This document shows positions 45,480 through 55,013 of a DNA stretch of 64,000 nucleotides, one piece after another. Below the pieces are notes generated by a model, which was given only the letters and a program-made list of their open reading frames with translations, searched no databases and was not told the DNA's origin. Each line of letters starts with the position of its first letter. The first letter of the stretch is position 1. The stretch comes from Pelagibacterium luteolum (lineage in GTDB: Bacteria > Pseudomonadota > Alphaproteobacteria > Rhizobiales > Devosiaceae), in NCBI RefSeq assembly GCF_900100665.1, contig NZ_FNCS01000007.1, positions 1 through 64,000 of the forward strand, in the 5' to 3' direction. The position numbers and the translations under genes were made by a program.

Positions 45480-46955
45480 ATGACCCTCACCGCAGCGCTG
45501 ACCGACAAGCTCAAGGACCCCTCGCTCGTCGCCGCGGGCGGGTTTATCAACGGCAAATGGAATACGGTGTCCTCCCGCGGCAAGGTTTTTCGCGTCGACA
45601 ATCCGGCGACCGGCGAAGTGCTCGCCCAGATTCCCGATCTTTCGACCCATGCCACGCGCGATGCCATCGACGCCGCCTACGCCGCCCAACCGGGCTGGGC
45701 GGCCAAATCGGCCAAGCAGCGCGCTGACAAGATGAAAAAGCTCTTCCAGCTCATGGTGGAAAATGCCGACGATCTGGCGACCATCCTGACGCTCGAAATG
45801 GGCAAGCCATGGGCCGAGGCACGCGGTGAAATTTTATATGGCGCAAGCTTTATCGAATGGTTCGCCGAAGAAGCGCGGCGCGTCTATGGCGACACCATGC
45901 CCGGCCATACGCCCGACGTCCGGATTTCGGTCATCAAGCAGCCGGTCGGCGTTGTCGGGACGATCACGCCATGGAACTTCCCCAACGCCATGATCGCGCG
46001 CAAACTGGCGCCGGCGCTCGCGGTGGGCTGTACTGTGGTCTGCAAACCCGCCGCAGAAACCCCGCTCTCGGCGCTTGCAATGGCACGGTTGATTGAGCGG
46101 GCCGGCTTTCCCGCCGGTGTTTTCAACGTGGTCCCCGGCACCGATTCCGCGGCCATCGGGCAGGAGCTGTGTTCCAACCCCAAAGTCGCCAAGATCAGCT
46201 TCACCGGCTCGACCAATGTTGGCAAGATCCTGATGCGCCAGTGCGCCGACGGCATCAAGCGCATGAGCATGGAACTGGGCGGCAACGCGCCCTTCATCGT
46301 CTTTGATGATGCCGATGTCGAAGCGGCGGTGGATGGCGCCATCGCGTCGAAATTCCGTAATGCCGGCCAGACTTGCGTCTGTGCCAACCGTGTCTACGTG
46401 CAGTCGGGTATCCACGACGCCTTCGTTTCACGCCTCAAGGAAAAGATGGCCGATCTTAAGCTCGGCAACGGCATGGAGAAGGGCGTCAATCTCGGGCCGC
46501 TGATCACCGATAAGGCCGTCGCCAAGGTCACCGAACTGGTCGGTGATGCGACGGCGAAGGGTGCGGACATTCTCATGGGTGGCGCGCCCACCGGCGAGCG
46601 CACCTTTTATCCACCGACCCTTTTGGTCGGTGCAACCAAGGATATGCGGATCGCGCGCGAGGAAATCTTTGGCCCCGTCGCTCCGGTTTTCAAATTCGAA
46701 ACCGTCGCGGAAGCGATCGAACTCGCCAACGCCACCGAATTCGGCCTAGCCGCCTATTTTTACGCCAAGGACATCTCGAAGGTCACAAAGGTTGCCGAGG
46801 CGCTCGAGTATGGCATCGTGGGGATCAACACCGGCATGATCTCCACCGAAACTGCCCCCTTCGGCGGCATCAAGCAGTCGGGCTTTGGCCGCGAAGGCTC
46901 GAAATACGGCATCGAGGACTACCTCAACATCAAATATCTCTGCCTTGCGGTCTGA
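45480..46955 (+). CDS. gabD: NAD(P)-dependent succinate-semialdehyde dehydrogenase
   Basis: 491 aa, normal length. Catalytic Glu in MELGGNAP and nucleophile Cys in GQTCVCANR are present, with the GabD-typical double-Cys CVC, NAD-binding TGSTNVGK and the ending GIKQSGFGREGSKYGIEDYL. It converts succinate semialdehyde to succinate, the last step of GABA and putrescine degradation, which fits the potFGHI importer elsewhere in the window. Confidence 0.9.
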   Translation: MTLTAALTDKLKDPSLVAAGGFINGKWNTVSSRGKVFRVDNPATGEVLAQIPDLSTHATRDAIDAAYAAQPGWAAKSAKQRADKMKKLFQLMVENADDLATILTLEMGKPWAEARGEILYGASFIEWFAEEARRVYGDTMPGHTPDVRISVIKQPVGVVGTITPWNFPNAMIARKLAPALAVGCTVVCKPAAETPLSALAMARLIERAGFPAGVFNVVPGTDSAAIGQELCSNPKVAKISFTGSTNVGKILMRQCADGIKRMSMELGGNAPFIVFDDADVEAAVDGAIASKFRNAGQTCVCANRVYVQSGIHDAFVSRLKEKMADLKLGNGMEKGVNLGPLITDKAVAKVTELVGDATAKGADILMGGAPTGERTFYPPTLLVGATKDMRIAREEIFGPVAPVFKFETVAEAIELANATEFGLAAYFYAKDISKVTKVAEALEYGIVGINTGMISTETAPFGGIKQSGFGREGSKYGIEDYLNIKYLCLAV

Positions 46956-47045
46956 CCCCATCGGTAAAGTCCCCGGCTTGGCGCTAACCGGGCGTTAGCG
47001 CACCACCCCCTATCCTCACATGAGGCTATAAGGGGATTCGGGGTC

Positions 47046-47582
47046 ATGAGCAGGGGTGGTGGTTACGCCAGCCGCAACGCGGCTGCCGCGCGCCGGCGAC
47101 GCGGCATTTTTGGCGAACTGGTCGTTGCGCTCATGGCGGTTGCCGCGCTCGGTTATGTCGCCATCGATCAGGGATATGTCAGCGTTCCTGGCCTCGATGC
47201 CCTGTCGCCATCCGTTACAGCCCAGCCGGATCTCATCGCCCATCGCTTCGCGGTCTGCGCCGGGGCAGGGGGCACCTGCGTTATCGACGGCGACACGATC
47301 CGCATCGAGGGTCAGTCGATCCGCATTGCCGATATTGATACCCCCGAAGTGCGGGGTTTTGCCTGTCCCGCCGAAAAGGCGCTGGGCGATCGGGCCACGC
47401 TGCGCATGGTCGAGCTGCTGAACGCAGGCGGCTTTTCCATGCGGCGCTGGGACCATCGCGATGCGGATCAGTATGGCCGCAAGCTGCGCGTTATCACCCG
47501 CGATGGCCAATCGCTGGGCATGACGCTCGTCGCCGAGGGCCTGGCGCGACCTTGGGACGGCGCGCGCCGCGGCTGGTGCTGA
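47046..47582 (+). CDS. Membrane-anchored thermonuclease (SNase) family protein
   Basis: 178 aa. A basic N-terminus and one membrane segment (about 23-41) anchor a staphylococcal-nuclease fold. Catalytic residues are kept: Asp in DGDTIRI, Arg-x4-Asp-Thr-Pro-Glu in IRIADIDTPEV and Arg in QYGRKLRV. Probably a periplasm-facing nuclease. Converges with slyX. Confidence 0.87.
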   Translation: MSRGGGYASRNAAAARRRRGIFGELVVALMAVAALGYVAIDQGYVSVPGLDALSPSVTAQPDLIAHRFAVCAGAGGTCVIDGDTIRIEGQSIRIADIDTPEVRGFACPAEKALGDRATLRMVELLNAGGFSMRRWDHRDADQYGRKLRVITRDGQSLGMTLVAEGLARPWDGARRGWC

Positions 47583-47585
47583 GGA

Positions 47586-47789
47586 CTAATAGTGCGGTGG
47601 CGGCGGTTCGGCCTTGCCGGAACGCGCTATCTGTTCGACCGCGGCAATCTGGTCGTCGATTGCCTGCAGCCGGCGCTTGAGCCTGTCGATCTCGCGCCAT
47701 TGCGCCGCGATCACGTCATTGAGCTCGTCGATGGTCTTGTCCTGAAATGCCGCGCGCTCTTCGAGCGCCGTCAATCGTTCATCGCTCAT
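47586..47789 (-). CDS. slyX: SlyX family protein
   Basis: 67 aa from the ATG at 47789. Entirely helical coiled coil, ERLTALEERAAFQDKTIDEL onward, ending in the SlyX hallmark PPPPHY. Function unknown. The frame is open far upstream (to 48464), but that part overlaps the GNAT gene and is a shadow. It starts 5 bp after the GNAT gene stop. Confidence 0.88.
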   Translation of the reverse strand: MSDERLTALEERAAFQDKTIDELNDVIAAQWREIDRLKRRLQAIDDQIAAVEQIARSGKAEPPPPHY

Positions 47790-47794
47790 CGTCG

Positions 47795-48187
47795 TCACCG
47801 GATCGTCAGAACGCCGGCATCGGTCGGTGTGAAGCCGCAGGAGAGATAGAAGTCGCGCAGATGCGGCTCGAAATCGACGTGGATTTTTTCCACGCCGCGC
47901 TTGCGCGCCACTTCGATGGCCTTGTCCACCATGGACTGGCCGATGCCGCCGTCGCGATAGTCGGGATGCACGCACACATCGACCAGGAACGCATGCACGC
48001 CCCCATCCCAGGCCATATTGGCAAAGCCAACGAGTTCGTCGTTTAGATAGGCGCCGACATGGGTCAGGCTGCGGGTCAGGACGGACTGGAAATCGGCGAG
48101 CCCGTCGATTTCCCATGTGGCGCGCCAAAGGTCGGACAGCATGCGTTGCGTGGGAAAGGGATCGACGCGAATGTCGATGGTGTCCAT
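47795..48187 (-). CDS. GNAT family N-acetyltransferase
   Basis: 130 aa. The acetyl-CoA site appears as VDVCVHPDYRDGGIGQSMVD, followed by the C-terminal motif HLRDFYLSCGFTPTDAGVL. Substrate unknown. Forms a two-gene unit with slyX. Confidence 0.86.
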   Translation of the reverse strand: MDTIDIRVDPFPTQRMLSDLWRATWEIDGLADFQSVLTRSLTHVGAYLNDELVGFANMAWDGGVHAFLVDVCVHPDYRDGGIGQSMVDKAIEVARKRGVEKIHVDFEPHLRDFYLSCGFTPTDAGVLTIR

Positions 48188-48380
48188 GGCAAAATCCCTC
48201 GATTTGCGGATGATCGTCTAGCGGTTGCGGACTGTTACAGGCGCCCGCGGAATGCGCAAGCCATACTCGTGCCAAACAAAGCGCACCCCTGAACTTTAGT
48301 CGTACAAACATTGCGCCGTGATCTTGGCGAATGCGCGGCTTGCCGCTAAGAGACGGTCGAAGTTTCGGGGAGGACACCTC

Positions 48381-49340
48381 ATGTTCGTTGTGGCCGGCGA
48401 AAGCCTTATCGATCTTGTCGCCAAGCCCCATGCGCTCGGCAGCGATCTGGAAATGGGTGCCCATGCGGGCGGTTCGCCCTATAATTGCGCCATCGCCTTG
48501 GCCCGCCTCGGCCAGGAGGCCGGCTTTCTATGCCCCATCTCCAGCGACACGTTTGGCGATCTGCTGATGGCGCCGCTCGACCAGGCCGGCGTCGTGCCCT
48601 TGGTCAAGGACCGTTCGGGTTGTAACACGACGCTCGCCGTCGTCACCCGCAACGCCCGCGGCCTTCCCGCCTATGCGTTTTATCGCCAGGGCACTGCCGA
48701 ACGCGATATCTCGCGCGAAAAGCTCATGGCGTCGCTGCCCCAGACCATCGATCTGTTCCAGATCGGCGGCTTTCTCCCCATTGAGCCGGAAGACGCCGAA
48801 ATCTGGCTCGACGTGGTGAAATCGGTTGCAGCGCAGGGCATTGTGCTCTCGATCGATCCCAATGTGCGCCCCTCGCTGATCTCTGATTTTGCGGGCTACA
48901 AACAGCGCCTTTCGGCTTTCCTCGACCTTGCCCATATCGTCAAAGTCTCCGACGAAGACCTCGCCGCGCTTGATGCGACCAAATCCATCGACGATCACGC
49001 AGCAGCCCTTCTGGCCCGCCCCAATGTCGAACTGGTCGTCGTCACGATGGGCGAGGAGGGCTCGCGCGCCTTTACCACCACGGCCCAGGCCAGCGCCCCC
49101 ATCCATCGCCCCGACATTTTCGGTGACACCGTTGGCGCCGGCGACAGCCTCATGGCCGGCATCTTGACTGCCCTTGCCGACCGCAATGTCCTCGCCGTCG
49201 GCAAGCTCAAGGCCCTCGACAGCGAGACGCTGCACGACATCCTGATGTTCGGCGCCATCACCGCCGGCCTCAACTGCGGCTATGTCGGCTGCAACCCGCC
49301 CACGCGCGCTGAAGTCGAAGCGGTGATCAACGCGAACTAA
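48381..49340 (+). CDS. PfkB-family carbohydrate kinase (fructokinase-like)
   Basis: 319 aa from the ATG at 48381 with a GGGGAGGA ribosome site; the open frame starts earlier. N-terminal GGSPYNCAIALARLGQEAGF and the C-terminal PfkB signature DTVGAGDSLMAGIL with catalytic Asp are present. The arrangement best fits fructokinase or a related sugar kinase. Its stop interlocks with that of convergent nadB. Confidence 0.87.
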   Translation: MFVVAGESLIDLVAKPHALGSDLEMGAHAGGSPYNCAIALARLGQEAGFLCPISSDTFGDLLMAPLDQAGVVPLVKDRSGCNTTLAVVTRNARGLPAYAFYRQGTAERDISREKLMASLPQTIDLFQIGGFLPIEPEDAEIWLDVVKSVAAQGIVLSIDPNVRPSLISDFAGYKQRLSAFLDLAHIVKVSDEDLAALDATKSIDDHAAALLARPNVELVVVTMGEEGSRAFTTTAQASAPIHRPDIFGDTVGAGDSLMAGILTALADRNVLAVGKLKALDSETLHDILMFGAITAGLNCGYVGCNPPTRAEVEAVINAN

Positions 49341-50926
49341 GCCCCCGCCCGAATAGCCCGCGCCTCGGCCAGCGTCATTTCCGTATGCGTCTGCCACGCC
49401 GCACTCGTCTGCGGATAATCGGTCCTGAAATGCCCGCCCCGGCTTTCCGTACGCTTGAGCGCCGCCGCCGCCACCAGCGTCGCCGATGTCGTCATGTTGA
49501 GATAGGCGCGCGTCACCTCGATTGCCGTCTCCTCGAGCTCCAGCAACCGCTGCAATGCCCGCCGCAGCCCGGCTTCGTCACGCTCGACGCCCACATCGTC
49601 GCTCATCACCGCGCGCACATCCTTCACGGCCCTCAAATTCCGCAGCACGTCCTCGGCCTTCGCCCCGATCTCCGCGTCCCAGCCGATACCCTCGAACGGC
49701 GGCAGCACGGAGCGCACGGGCTCCAGTCCCGAAATGTCCTCGGCGATCCGCGCGCCGTAAACGATGGCTTCGAGCAGCGAATTGGAGGCCAGCCTGTTGG
49801 CCCCGTGCAGCCCGGTACACGATGCCTCTCCGCACACCCAAAGCCCAGGGAGCGACGAGCGCCCGTCTTCGTCCACCTTCACCCCGCCCATGTGATAGTG
49901 GGCCGCCGGCGTCACCGGGATGGGGTCGTTGACCGGATCTATCCCGGCCACGCGGCAATATTCGGCAACGGTCGGATACGCGTCCATTATCCGCGCCCCC
50001 AGCGCGGCCCGCGTATCGAGAAACACACTGTGCCCTGCCTTGATCTGGCGGAAATTTGCGCGCGCCACGATATCGCGCGGCGCCAGTTCGGCGTCGGGGT
50101 GAATATCGAGCATGAACCGCTCGCCGCTTTCGTTGATCAGCGTTGCCCCTTCGCCGCGCAGCGCTTCAGTCGCCAGCGGCGCCGGATCGCGGCCCGTCAG
50201 GATTGCGGTAGGGTGAAACTGCACGAATTCGGGATCGGCGATCACAGCGCCGGCCCGCGCCGCCATGCCCATGGCGTGCCCACGCACCGATGGCGGGTTG
50301 GTGGTCACTGCATAAAGCCCACCCAATCCGCCAGCCGCCAAAACCGTCGCCCGCGCCCTGATGAACACCGGCTCGACATAGCGATCCCCAAGTTTGCGCC
50401 CGAACACACCGATGATGCGGCCATCCGCATGGGCCAGATCGACCGCCGTTATCCCCTCGACCACGCGGATCGAGGGCGTCGCCCGCACCTTGGCGATGAT
50501 CGCCTGCATGATCGCGTGCCCGGCCCGGTCGCCCGAAACCCGCACCACGCGATTGGCCGAATGCGCCGCCTCGCGCGACAGAATGAACTCTCCCAGCGCG
50601 TCGCGGTCGAACGGCGTGCCCCAACTCGACAGATCGTCGATCCGCGCCGCCGCCTCCGCCGTCACCGATTCCGCAACGCCGTGATCGACAATCCCGGCAC
50701 CAGCCATTTCGGTATCGAGCGCATGGGCATGCGCGCTGTCTCCCTTGCCCACCGCCGCCGCAACGCCCCCTTGCGCCCAGGCCGAGGACGCGCCCGATCC
50801 CAGTGGCATCGGCGACAGCACGGTCACGGGCCGCGGCGAAAGCTTGAGGGCACAGAACAGTCCCGCCAGCCCCGCGCCAACGATCACCACGCCCTCGGCG
50901 TTAAAGACATTGTCGAAGATGTCCAT
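49337..50926 (-). CDS. nadB: L-aspartate oxidase
   Basis: 529 aa flavoprotein that makes iminoaspartate, the first step of de novo NAD synthesis. FAD site GAGLAGLFCALKL, the SSAWAQGGVAAA segment, catalytic HPTAI and Arg regions, and the C-terminal helical domain are visible. Its partner nadA lies 0.7 kb away on the same strand with a VOC gene and a repeat between; nadC is not in the window. Confidence 0.93.
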   Translation of the reverse strand: MDIFDNVFNAEGVVIVGAGLAGLFCALKLSPRPVTVLSPMPLGSGASSAWAQGGVAAAVGKGDSAHAHALDTEMAGAGIVDHGVAESVTAEAAARIDDLSSWGTPFDRDALGEFILSREAAHSANRVVRVSGDRAGHAIMQAIIAKVRATPSIRVVEGITAVDLAHADGRIIGVFGRKLGDRYVEPVFIRARATVLAAGGLGGLYAVTTNPPSVRGHAMGMAARAGAVIADPEFVQFHPTAILTGRDPAPLATEALRGEGATLINESGERFMLDIHPDAELAPRDIVARANFRQIKAGHSVFLDTRAALGARIMDAYPTVAEYCRVAGIDPVNDPIPVTPAAHYHMGGVKVDEDGRSSLPGLWVCGEASCTGLHGANRLASNSLLEAIVYGARIAEDISGLEPVRSVLPPFEGIGWDAEIGAKAEDVLRNLRAVKDVRAVMSDDVGVERDEAGLRRALQRLLELEETAIEVTRAYLNMTTSATLVAAAALKRTESRGGHFRTDYPQTSAAWQTHTEMTLAEARAIRAGA

Positions 50927-50985
50927 TGCTCCCCCGCCCGTTTTGCGCGTTCATACGTCAGTGGGGCCAGATTGTGGAGCGGGAA

Positions 50986-51378
50986 ATGTCCAGAGCTAGC
51001 GAGATCATGCCCATGCTGTCGGTCGCGGACATGGCCGCCAGCCTGCAATTTTACCGCGAGCGCCTCGGCGGGCAACAAAGCTATCAGTTCCCGCCCGAGG
51101 GCGAACCGGAGTTCCTCACCCTCAAATTCGGCGCCAGCGAAATCGGTATCGGCCGCATCAGCGCCACCCCGCTGCACGGCCAGCCCCAACGCCCCGCCAC
51201 CGGCCACCGCATCGAATTGTGCATCTATATCGACGACGTCGACTCCTGTGTCGCCGAGCTGGAGGCCGACGCCATCACCGTCCTCGCCCCGCCCGCCGAC
51301 CAACCCTGGGGCGAGCGCACCGCTTTTGTCTCGGACCCGGATGCCAACATCGTCATGCTCGTGATGCGGTTGGAGTAG
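50986..51378 (+). CDS. VOC/glyoxalase-like protein
   Basis: 130 aa from the ATG at 50986; the frame's first codons overlap the nadB start. A single vicinal-oxygen-chelate module: IMPMLSVADMAASLQFYRER at the start and FVSDPDANIVMLV at the end. Several expected metal ligands are unclear, so it may be a binding or resistance-type (bleomycin/fosfomycin) homolog. It sits on the opposite strand between nadB and nadA. Confidence 0.78.
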   Translation: MSRASEIMPMLSVADMAASLQFYRERLGGQQSYQFPPEGEPEFLTLKFGASEIGIGRISATPLHGQPQRPATGHRIELCIYIDDVDSCVAELEADAITVLAPPADQPWGERTAFVSDPDANIVMLVMRLE

Positions 51379-51383
51379 GGCCC

Positions 51384-51665
51384 TGAGCGCCAGTGAACGC
51401 CGCCCAGCCTCACCAAGCGCACCACCCTGTCACCCCGGCCCTGCGCCGGGGCCCAGTATGCTCCGCGCTTATGGATAACCCGCCGTCTCGGCGCATACTG
51501 GGTCCCGGCTCAAGGCCGGGACGACGCCCGAGGGAGTGGCAAAGGCATTGAGCTCAAGACCGAACGAGATCGGTCATTCTTGCCACCGCCTAACACCCTC
51601 TCCCTTGGGGAGAGCGTTCGGGTGGAGGGGCGCGTTGAGCGCCAGTGAAAGCCGCCCCAGCCTCA
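51384..51665. repeat. Intergenic palindromic repeat element flanked by a direct repeat
   Basis: A 29-30 bp near-identical direct repeat (51384-51412 and 51636-51665, TGAGCGCCAGTGAA-type) flanks palindromic units. GCCCAGTATGC (51451-51461) faces a near-complementary arm ending at 51502, with CCCGGCC-rich hairpins outside and a CTCTCCCTTGGGGAGAG hairpin further on. This mosaic style is common in Hyphomicrobiales intergenic repeats. The right copy runs 3 bases into the nadA stop region. Confidence 0.6.
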
Positions 51666-52730
51666 GCCCTTCCGGGTCGAAAACCCGATCATCTTCTCAA
51701 CAGCCGCCCGCGCCGGGGCCATCAGCTCTTGCGGGATCGTCACTTCCTCGGTCCCCGTATGCAGGCTCCAGAGGATGTTTTCGAGATTGATCCGCTTCAT
51801 GTGCGGGCAGATATTGCACCCGCGCAAAAACGCGACGCCCTCGGTTTCGGCGGCGACGTTGTCGCTCATCGAGCATTCGGTGACCATCACAACCTTGGCC
51901 GGCCGCTCGGTCTTCACCCAGTCGATCATGCCCGACGTCGATCCGGCGAAATCGACGGCATCGATCACTTCGGGCGGGCATTCGGGATGCGCGATGATCT
52001 TGGCGCCCGGGTACGCCGCGCGCAGCTCTGCGATGTCGTCGGCAGTGAACGTCTCGTGCACTTCGCAGGCGCCTGCCCAGGTGACGATTTTCTTTTTGGT
52101 CTTTTTCGCGGTGTTCTGGGCCAGATACTGATCGGGGATCATCATCACCGTATCGCCCTCGACCGCCTCGACGATGGCCAGCGCATTGGACGATGTGCAG
52201 CACACATCGGTCACGGCCTTCACCGCTGCCGACGAGTTCACATAAGTCACCACCGGCACGCCCGGATATTGCGCCCGCATGGCCAGCACGTCCTCGGCCG
52301 TGATCGAAGACGCCAGGGAGCACCCAGCGCGGCTGTCGGGAATCAAGACGGTCTTGGACGGGTTGAGAAGCTTGGACGTCTCGGCCATGAAATGCACGCC
52401 GCACTGCACGATCGTATCCGCCTCGACTTTGGTCGCTTCGATCGCCAGTTGCAGACTGTCGCCCACGATATCGGCAACGCCGAAAAAGATCTGCGGCGTC
52501 TGGTAATTATGCGCCAGAATCACCGCGTTCTTTTCGCGCTTCAATTTATTGATCTGGAAAATCAGTGGCGCATAGAACGGCCATTCCACCTCGGGAATGC
52601 GGTCTTTGAGCTTGTCGAAAACCGGACGGGTTTCCTTTTCCACGCCTTTGGAAAACGTGAGGTCGAAATCGGCGGCGAGCACTGCACGCGCCTCATCGAT
52701 CGGTGTCAGCGCGTTGATTTGCTGCATCAT
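51663..52730 (-). CDS. nadA: Quinolinate synthase
   Basis: 355 aa from the first of two adjacent ATGs, with GGGGAG upstream. Three Fe-S cysteines are placed as in the family: [19 protein letters not shown] and [10 protein letters not shown]. It condenses iminoaspartate with dihydroxyacetone phosphate to quinolinate. The end carries a short tail into the flanking repeat. Confidence 0.93.
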   Translation of the reverse strand: MMQQINALTPIDEARAVLAADFDLTFSKGVEKETRPVFDKLKDRIPEVEWPFYAPLIFQINKLKREKNAVILAHNYQTPQIFFGVADIVGDSLQLAIEATKVEADTIVQCGVHFMAETSKLLNPSKTVLIPDSRAGCSLASSITAEDVLAMRAQYPGVPVVTYVNSSAAVKAVTDVCCTSSNALAIVEAVEGDTVMMIPDQYLAQNTAKKTKKKIVTWAGACEVHETFTADDIAELRAAYPGAKIIAHPECPPEVIDAVDFAGSTSGMIDWVKTERPAKVVMVTECSMSDNVAAETEGVAFLRGCNICPHMKRINLENILWSLHTGTEEVTIPQELMAPARAAVEKMIGFSTRKG

Positions 52731-52864
52731 GTGAGTGGCTCCCCGCCTGCTTCTCCATGGCCGCACGCGACCGCGACGATGACTTAGGGACTTTTGGTTC
52801 CCAATTCAATAAAGCCCATGGTAGTAGGTGGCCACGGTGCAAGACTTTTCGACGGAGATCGCAA

Positions 52865-53500
52865 TTGGCCCAGGATGCTGCAAAGCTCAAAACCCTTCTT
52901 TCCGCAGCGCCCGTCGTGCCGGTCATCATCCATGACGATGTCGCAACGGCCAGAAATCTCGCCGAAGCGCTGGTCGCCGGCGGGCTCACCAATCTCGAAG
53001 TGACGCTGCGCACGCCAAATGCGCTCAAAGTCATGGAAGAGATGGCCAAGGTCAAAGGCGCTGTCGTCGGTTCGGGCACCGTGCGTCGGAAAAAGGATAT
53101 GAAGGCGTCGCGCGATGCGGGCTGCCAGTTCATGGTTTCGCCCGGCGCACCCGTCGCGCTGCTCGAAGCGGCCGAAGACATTTCGATCCCTCTCCTGCCG
53201 GGCATCGCGTCGCCCACCGAGGCCATGGCGGCATCGCTGATGGGCTACACCTATCTCAAATTCTTCCCCGCCGAAGCCATGGGCGGAGCGCCGGTTCTCA
53301 AATCCTTCGCCTCACCTCTGGCCGACCTCATCTTCTGTCCCACCGGCGGCATCGATCTGGCCAAGGCGAAAACCTATTTGGCGCTCCCCAACGTCATCTG
53401 CGTCGGCGGCTCCTGGGTCGTCCCCAATGATGCTATCGCGGCAGGTGATTTCGACAAGATCCAGGCTCTCGCCGCCGAGGCGGCAACGCTTTCGGCCTGA
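52865..53500 (+). CDS. eda: KDPG/KHG aldolase (2-dehydro-3-deoxy-phosphogluconate aldolase)
   Basis: 211 aa with a TTG start at 52865 and GGAG 7 nt upstream; the longer frame adds unlike residues. Catalytic Glu in NLEVTLRT and Schiff-base Lys in YLKFFPAE are present, with the phosphate loop GIDLAKA. It splits KDPG to pyruvate and glyceraldehyde-3-phosphate (Entner-Doudoroff). The modE-like gene starts 2 bp after its stop. Confidence 0.9.
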   Translation: MAQDAAKLKTLLSAAPVVPVIIHDDVATARNLAEALVAGGLTNLEVTLRTPNALKVMEEMAKVKGAVVGSGTVRRKKDMKASRDAGCQFMVSPGAPVALLEAAEDISIPLLPGIASPTEAMAASLMGYTYLKFFPAEAMGGAPVLKSFASPLADLIFCPTGGIDLAKAKTYLALPNVICVGGSWVVPNDAIAAGDFDKIQALAAEAATLSA

Positions 53501-53502
53501 GT

Positions 53503-53862
53503 GTGAAACGGCCCGTTCCAGTTTCGGGCCTTGGCCATCTGCGGATCACGCTGAGCGAAAATTTCTATATCGGGCCGGGTCGCGCTGATCTTTTGGAAGG
53601 CATCGAAGCCACCGGTTCAATCCAGGCTGCCGGCAAGCGGATGGGCATGAGCTATAAGCGCGCCTGGGGTCTCGTTCAGGCGCTCAATGATGGCTTCGGC
53701 GCGCCGCTCGTGGAAACCTCACGCGGAGGCTCGGGGCAGGGTGGGGCACAGTTGACCGATGCCGGCCGCGCCGTTCTCTCCCACTATCGCGCCATGGCGG
53801 AAAAATCCGCAGCAGCCATCGCCGACGATGTCGCGGCGCTCAGGTCGCTTTTACCAAAATAG
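53503..53862 (+). CDS. ModE-type HTH regulator without molybdate-binding domain
   Basis: 119 aa, GTG start. Only the N-terminal LysR-like winged helix of ModE is present (ATGSIQAAGKRMGMSYKRAW, then GGSGQGGAQLTDAGR), with no TOBE/Mop domain that normally binds molybdate. It is translationally linked to eda, and a diguanylate cyclase gene separates it from modAB. ModE-type operators before modA support regulation of molybdate uptake, but how it senses the metal is unclear. Confidence 0.82.
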   Translation: MKRPVPVSGLGHLRITLSENFYIGPGRADLLEGIEATGSIQAAGKRMGMSYKRAWGLVQALNDGFGAPLVETSRGGSGQGGAQLTDAGRAVLSHYRAMAEKSAAAIADDVAALRSLLPK

Positions 53863-53865
53863 CGC

Positions 53866-54786
53866 TCAAGCCGCGCACATCACCCGATCCCGGCCCGCCT
53901 CCTTGGCCTCATAGAGCGCGTTGTCCGCTGCCGCGATCACGTCATCGAGCGTCGTGGCCTCCGGCTTCATCTCAGCGACGCCAAAGCTCGCCGTCACATG
54001 CGCAAGCCCGGGAAGCTGGAACCCGTGGTCGAAAAACGCGCTGCGAATGCGCTCCGCGATCGCCGCTGCCTCCAGCCGGTCGCAGCCAACGGCGAGGATG
54101 CAGAATTCCTCGCCCCCGATTCGGCCCACGATGTCCTGTGGTCGCACGTGCTCGCGAACGAATTCGCCTACATCTTTGAGCACGATATCGCCGCTCGCGT
54201 GCCCATATGTGTCATTAAGCGTCTTGAAATGATCGATATCGAAAACGATCACCGACAGCTTTTCATTGCGCCGCCGCGCCAGATCGAAGGCAAAGGCACC
54301 GCGCGTGTTGAGCCAGCGCTTGTTGCCCAGCCCGGTGAGAAAGTCGACATTGGCCTTGGCATCGGTGGTGCGAATGGCAAAATCGAGTTCTTCGAGCGCC
54401 GATTGCACATTGCGCATCATGAGGCCCATGTCGTCGGCGTGGTGCAGTGGCAGTTTCGGCAGGGCCCGCGTCTTGACATATGTCTCCATGGCGCCGCTCA
54501 CCAGCCGCACCGGCGCCAGAAGGTGGTGCACCAGAAACAGCGTCGTCGCAAACGCCGCTATTGTCGCCAACAGCAGCACGAGCATCTGGGGCCAGATTTC
54601 GGCAAGGGTAATTTCGGTCGCGAAGACAATGAAGATCGAAAAGCCGATCAGTGGCACATGGGTGCCGAAAAAGCAGATCAGAAACAGCTTGCCCATGAAG
54701 CTTTTCGGGTGAGCCAGGCGGCTGATCCATTCATAGATCGTGATCGTGTCGGTCCGGCTCGAGCGGGCGAGAACTGCCTCGTGCAT
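53866..54786 (-). CDS. Membrane diguanylate cyclase
   Basis: 306 aa with two membrane segments (about 35-55 and 65-90), a short HAMP-like linker and a C-terminal GGDEF domain with active site GGEEF. The inhibition site RPQD stands five residues before it. No periplasmic sensor domain. It converges with the modE-like gene (3 bp between stops). Confidence 0.9.
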   Translation of the reverse strand: MHEAVLARSSRTDTITIYEWISRLAHPKSFMGKLFLICFFGTHVPLIGFSIFIVFATEITLAEIWPQMLVLLLATIAAFATTLFLVHHLLAPVRLVSGAMETYVKTRALPKLPLHHADDMGLMMRNVQSALEELDFAIRTTDAKANVDFLTGLGNKRWLNTRGAFAFDLARRRNEKLSVIVFDIDHFKTLNDTYGHASGDIVLKDVGEFVREHVRPQDIVGRIGGEEFCILAVGCDRLEAAAIAERIRSAFFDHGFQLPGLAHVTASFGVAEMKPEATTLDDVIAAADNALYEAKEAGRDRVMCAA

Positions 54787-54924
54787 GTGGGATAGCCTCC
54801 TGTCGCGAATCTGGTGCCATCCATAATGCAGGCCGGGTATGGAAGTTTGACCATTTTGCGCCCGGCGCCTGTTATGCTGAACACCGTCCTAACGCACTGC
54901 CCAGCATTTCGTGCCCCGCGAAAG

Positions 54925-54948
54925 CGATATGGCAGGAGAAACATATCG
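54925..54948 (+). promoter_or_regulatory. ModE-type operator, upstream copy
   Basis: CGATATGG-N8-ACATATCG, a 24-bp element with the spacing of Escherichia coli ModE sites. The first seven bases of each arm are complementary. It lies 54 bp upstream of a second copy. Confidence 0.6.
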
Positions 54949-54978
54949 GTTGTGGTGAGCGCCGCGCTGTGCAAACTT

Positions 54979-55002
54979 CGATATGTTCTGTTGTACATAT
55001 CG
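54979..55002 (+). promoter_or_regulatory. ModE-type operator, copy next to modA
   Basis: CGATATGT-N8-ACATATCG is perfectly palindromic, and the flanking TT/AA extend the arms to 10 bp. It ends at the modA ribosome site, 11 bp before the GTG start, so binding would block transcription or initiation. Confidence 0.7.
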
Positions 55003-55013
55003 AAGGGACGCTC

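Noticed and set aside
47790-48464. Long minus-strand frame upstream of SlyX
   Set aside because: It lies over the GNAT gene and the start of the kinase gene; only the 67-residue SlyX part has family features.
49385-51364. 659-codon plus-strand open frame
   Set aside because: Antisense shadow of nadB, rich in Arg, His and Pro.
51421-51620. CRISPR-like repeats
   Set aside because: Palindromic units are not evenly spaced and there are no equal-length spacers; no CRISPR array was found anywhere in the window.
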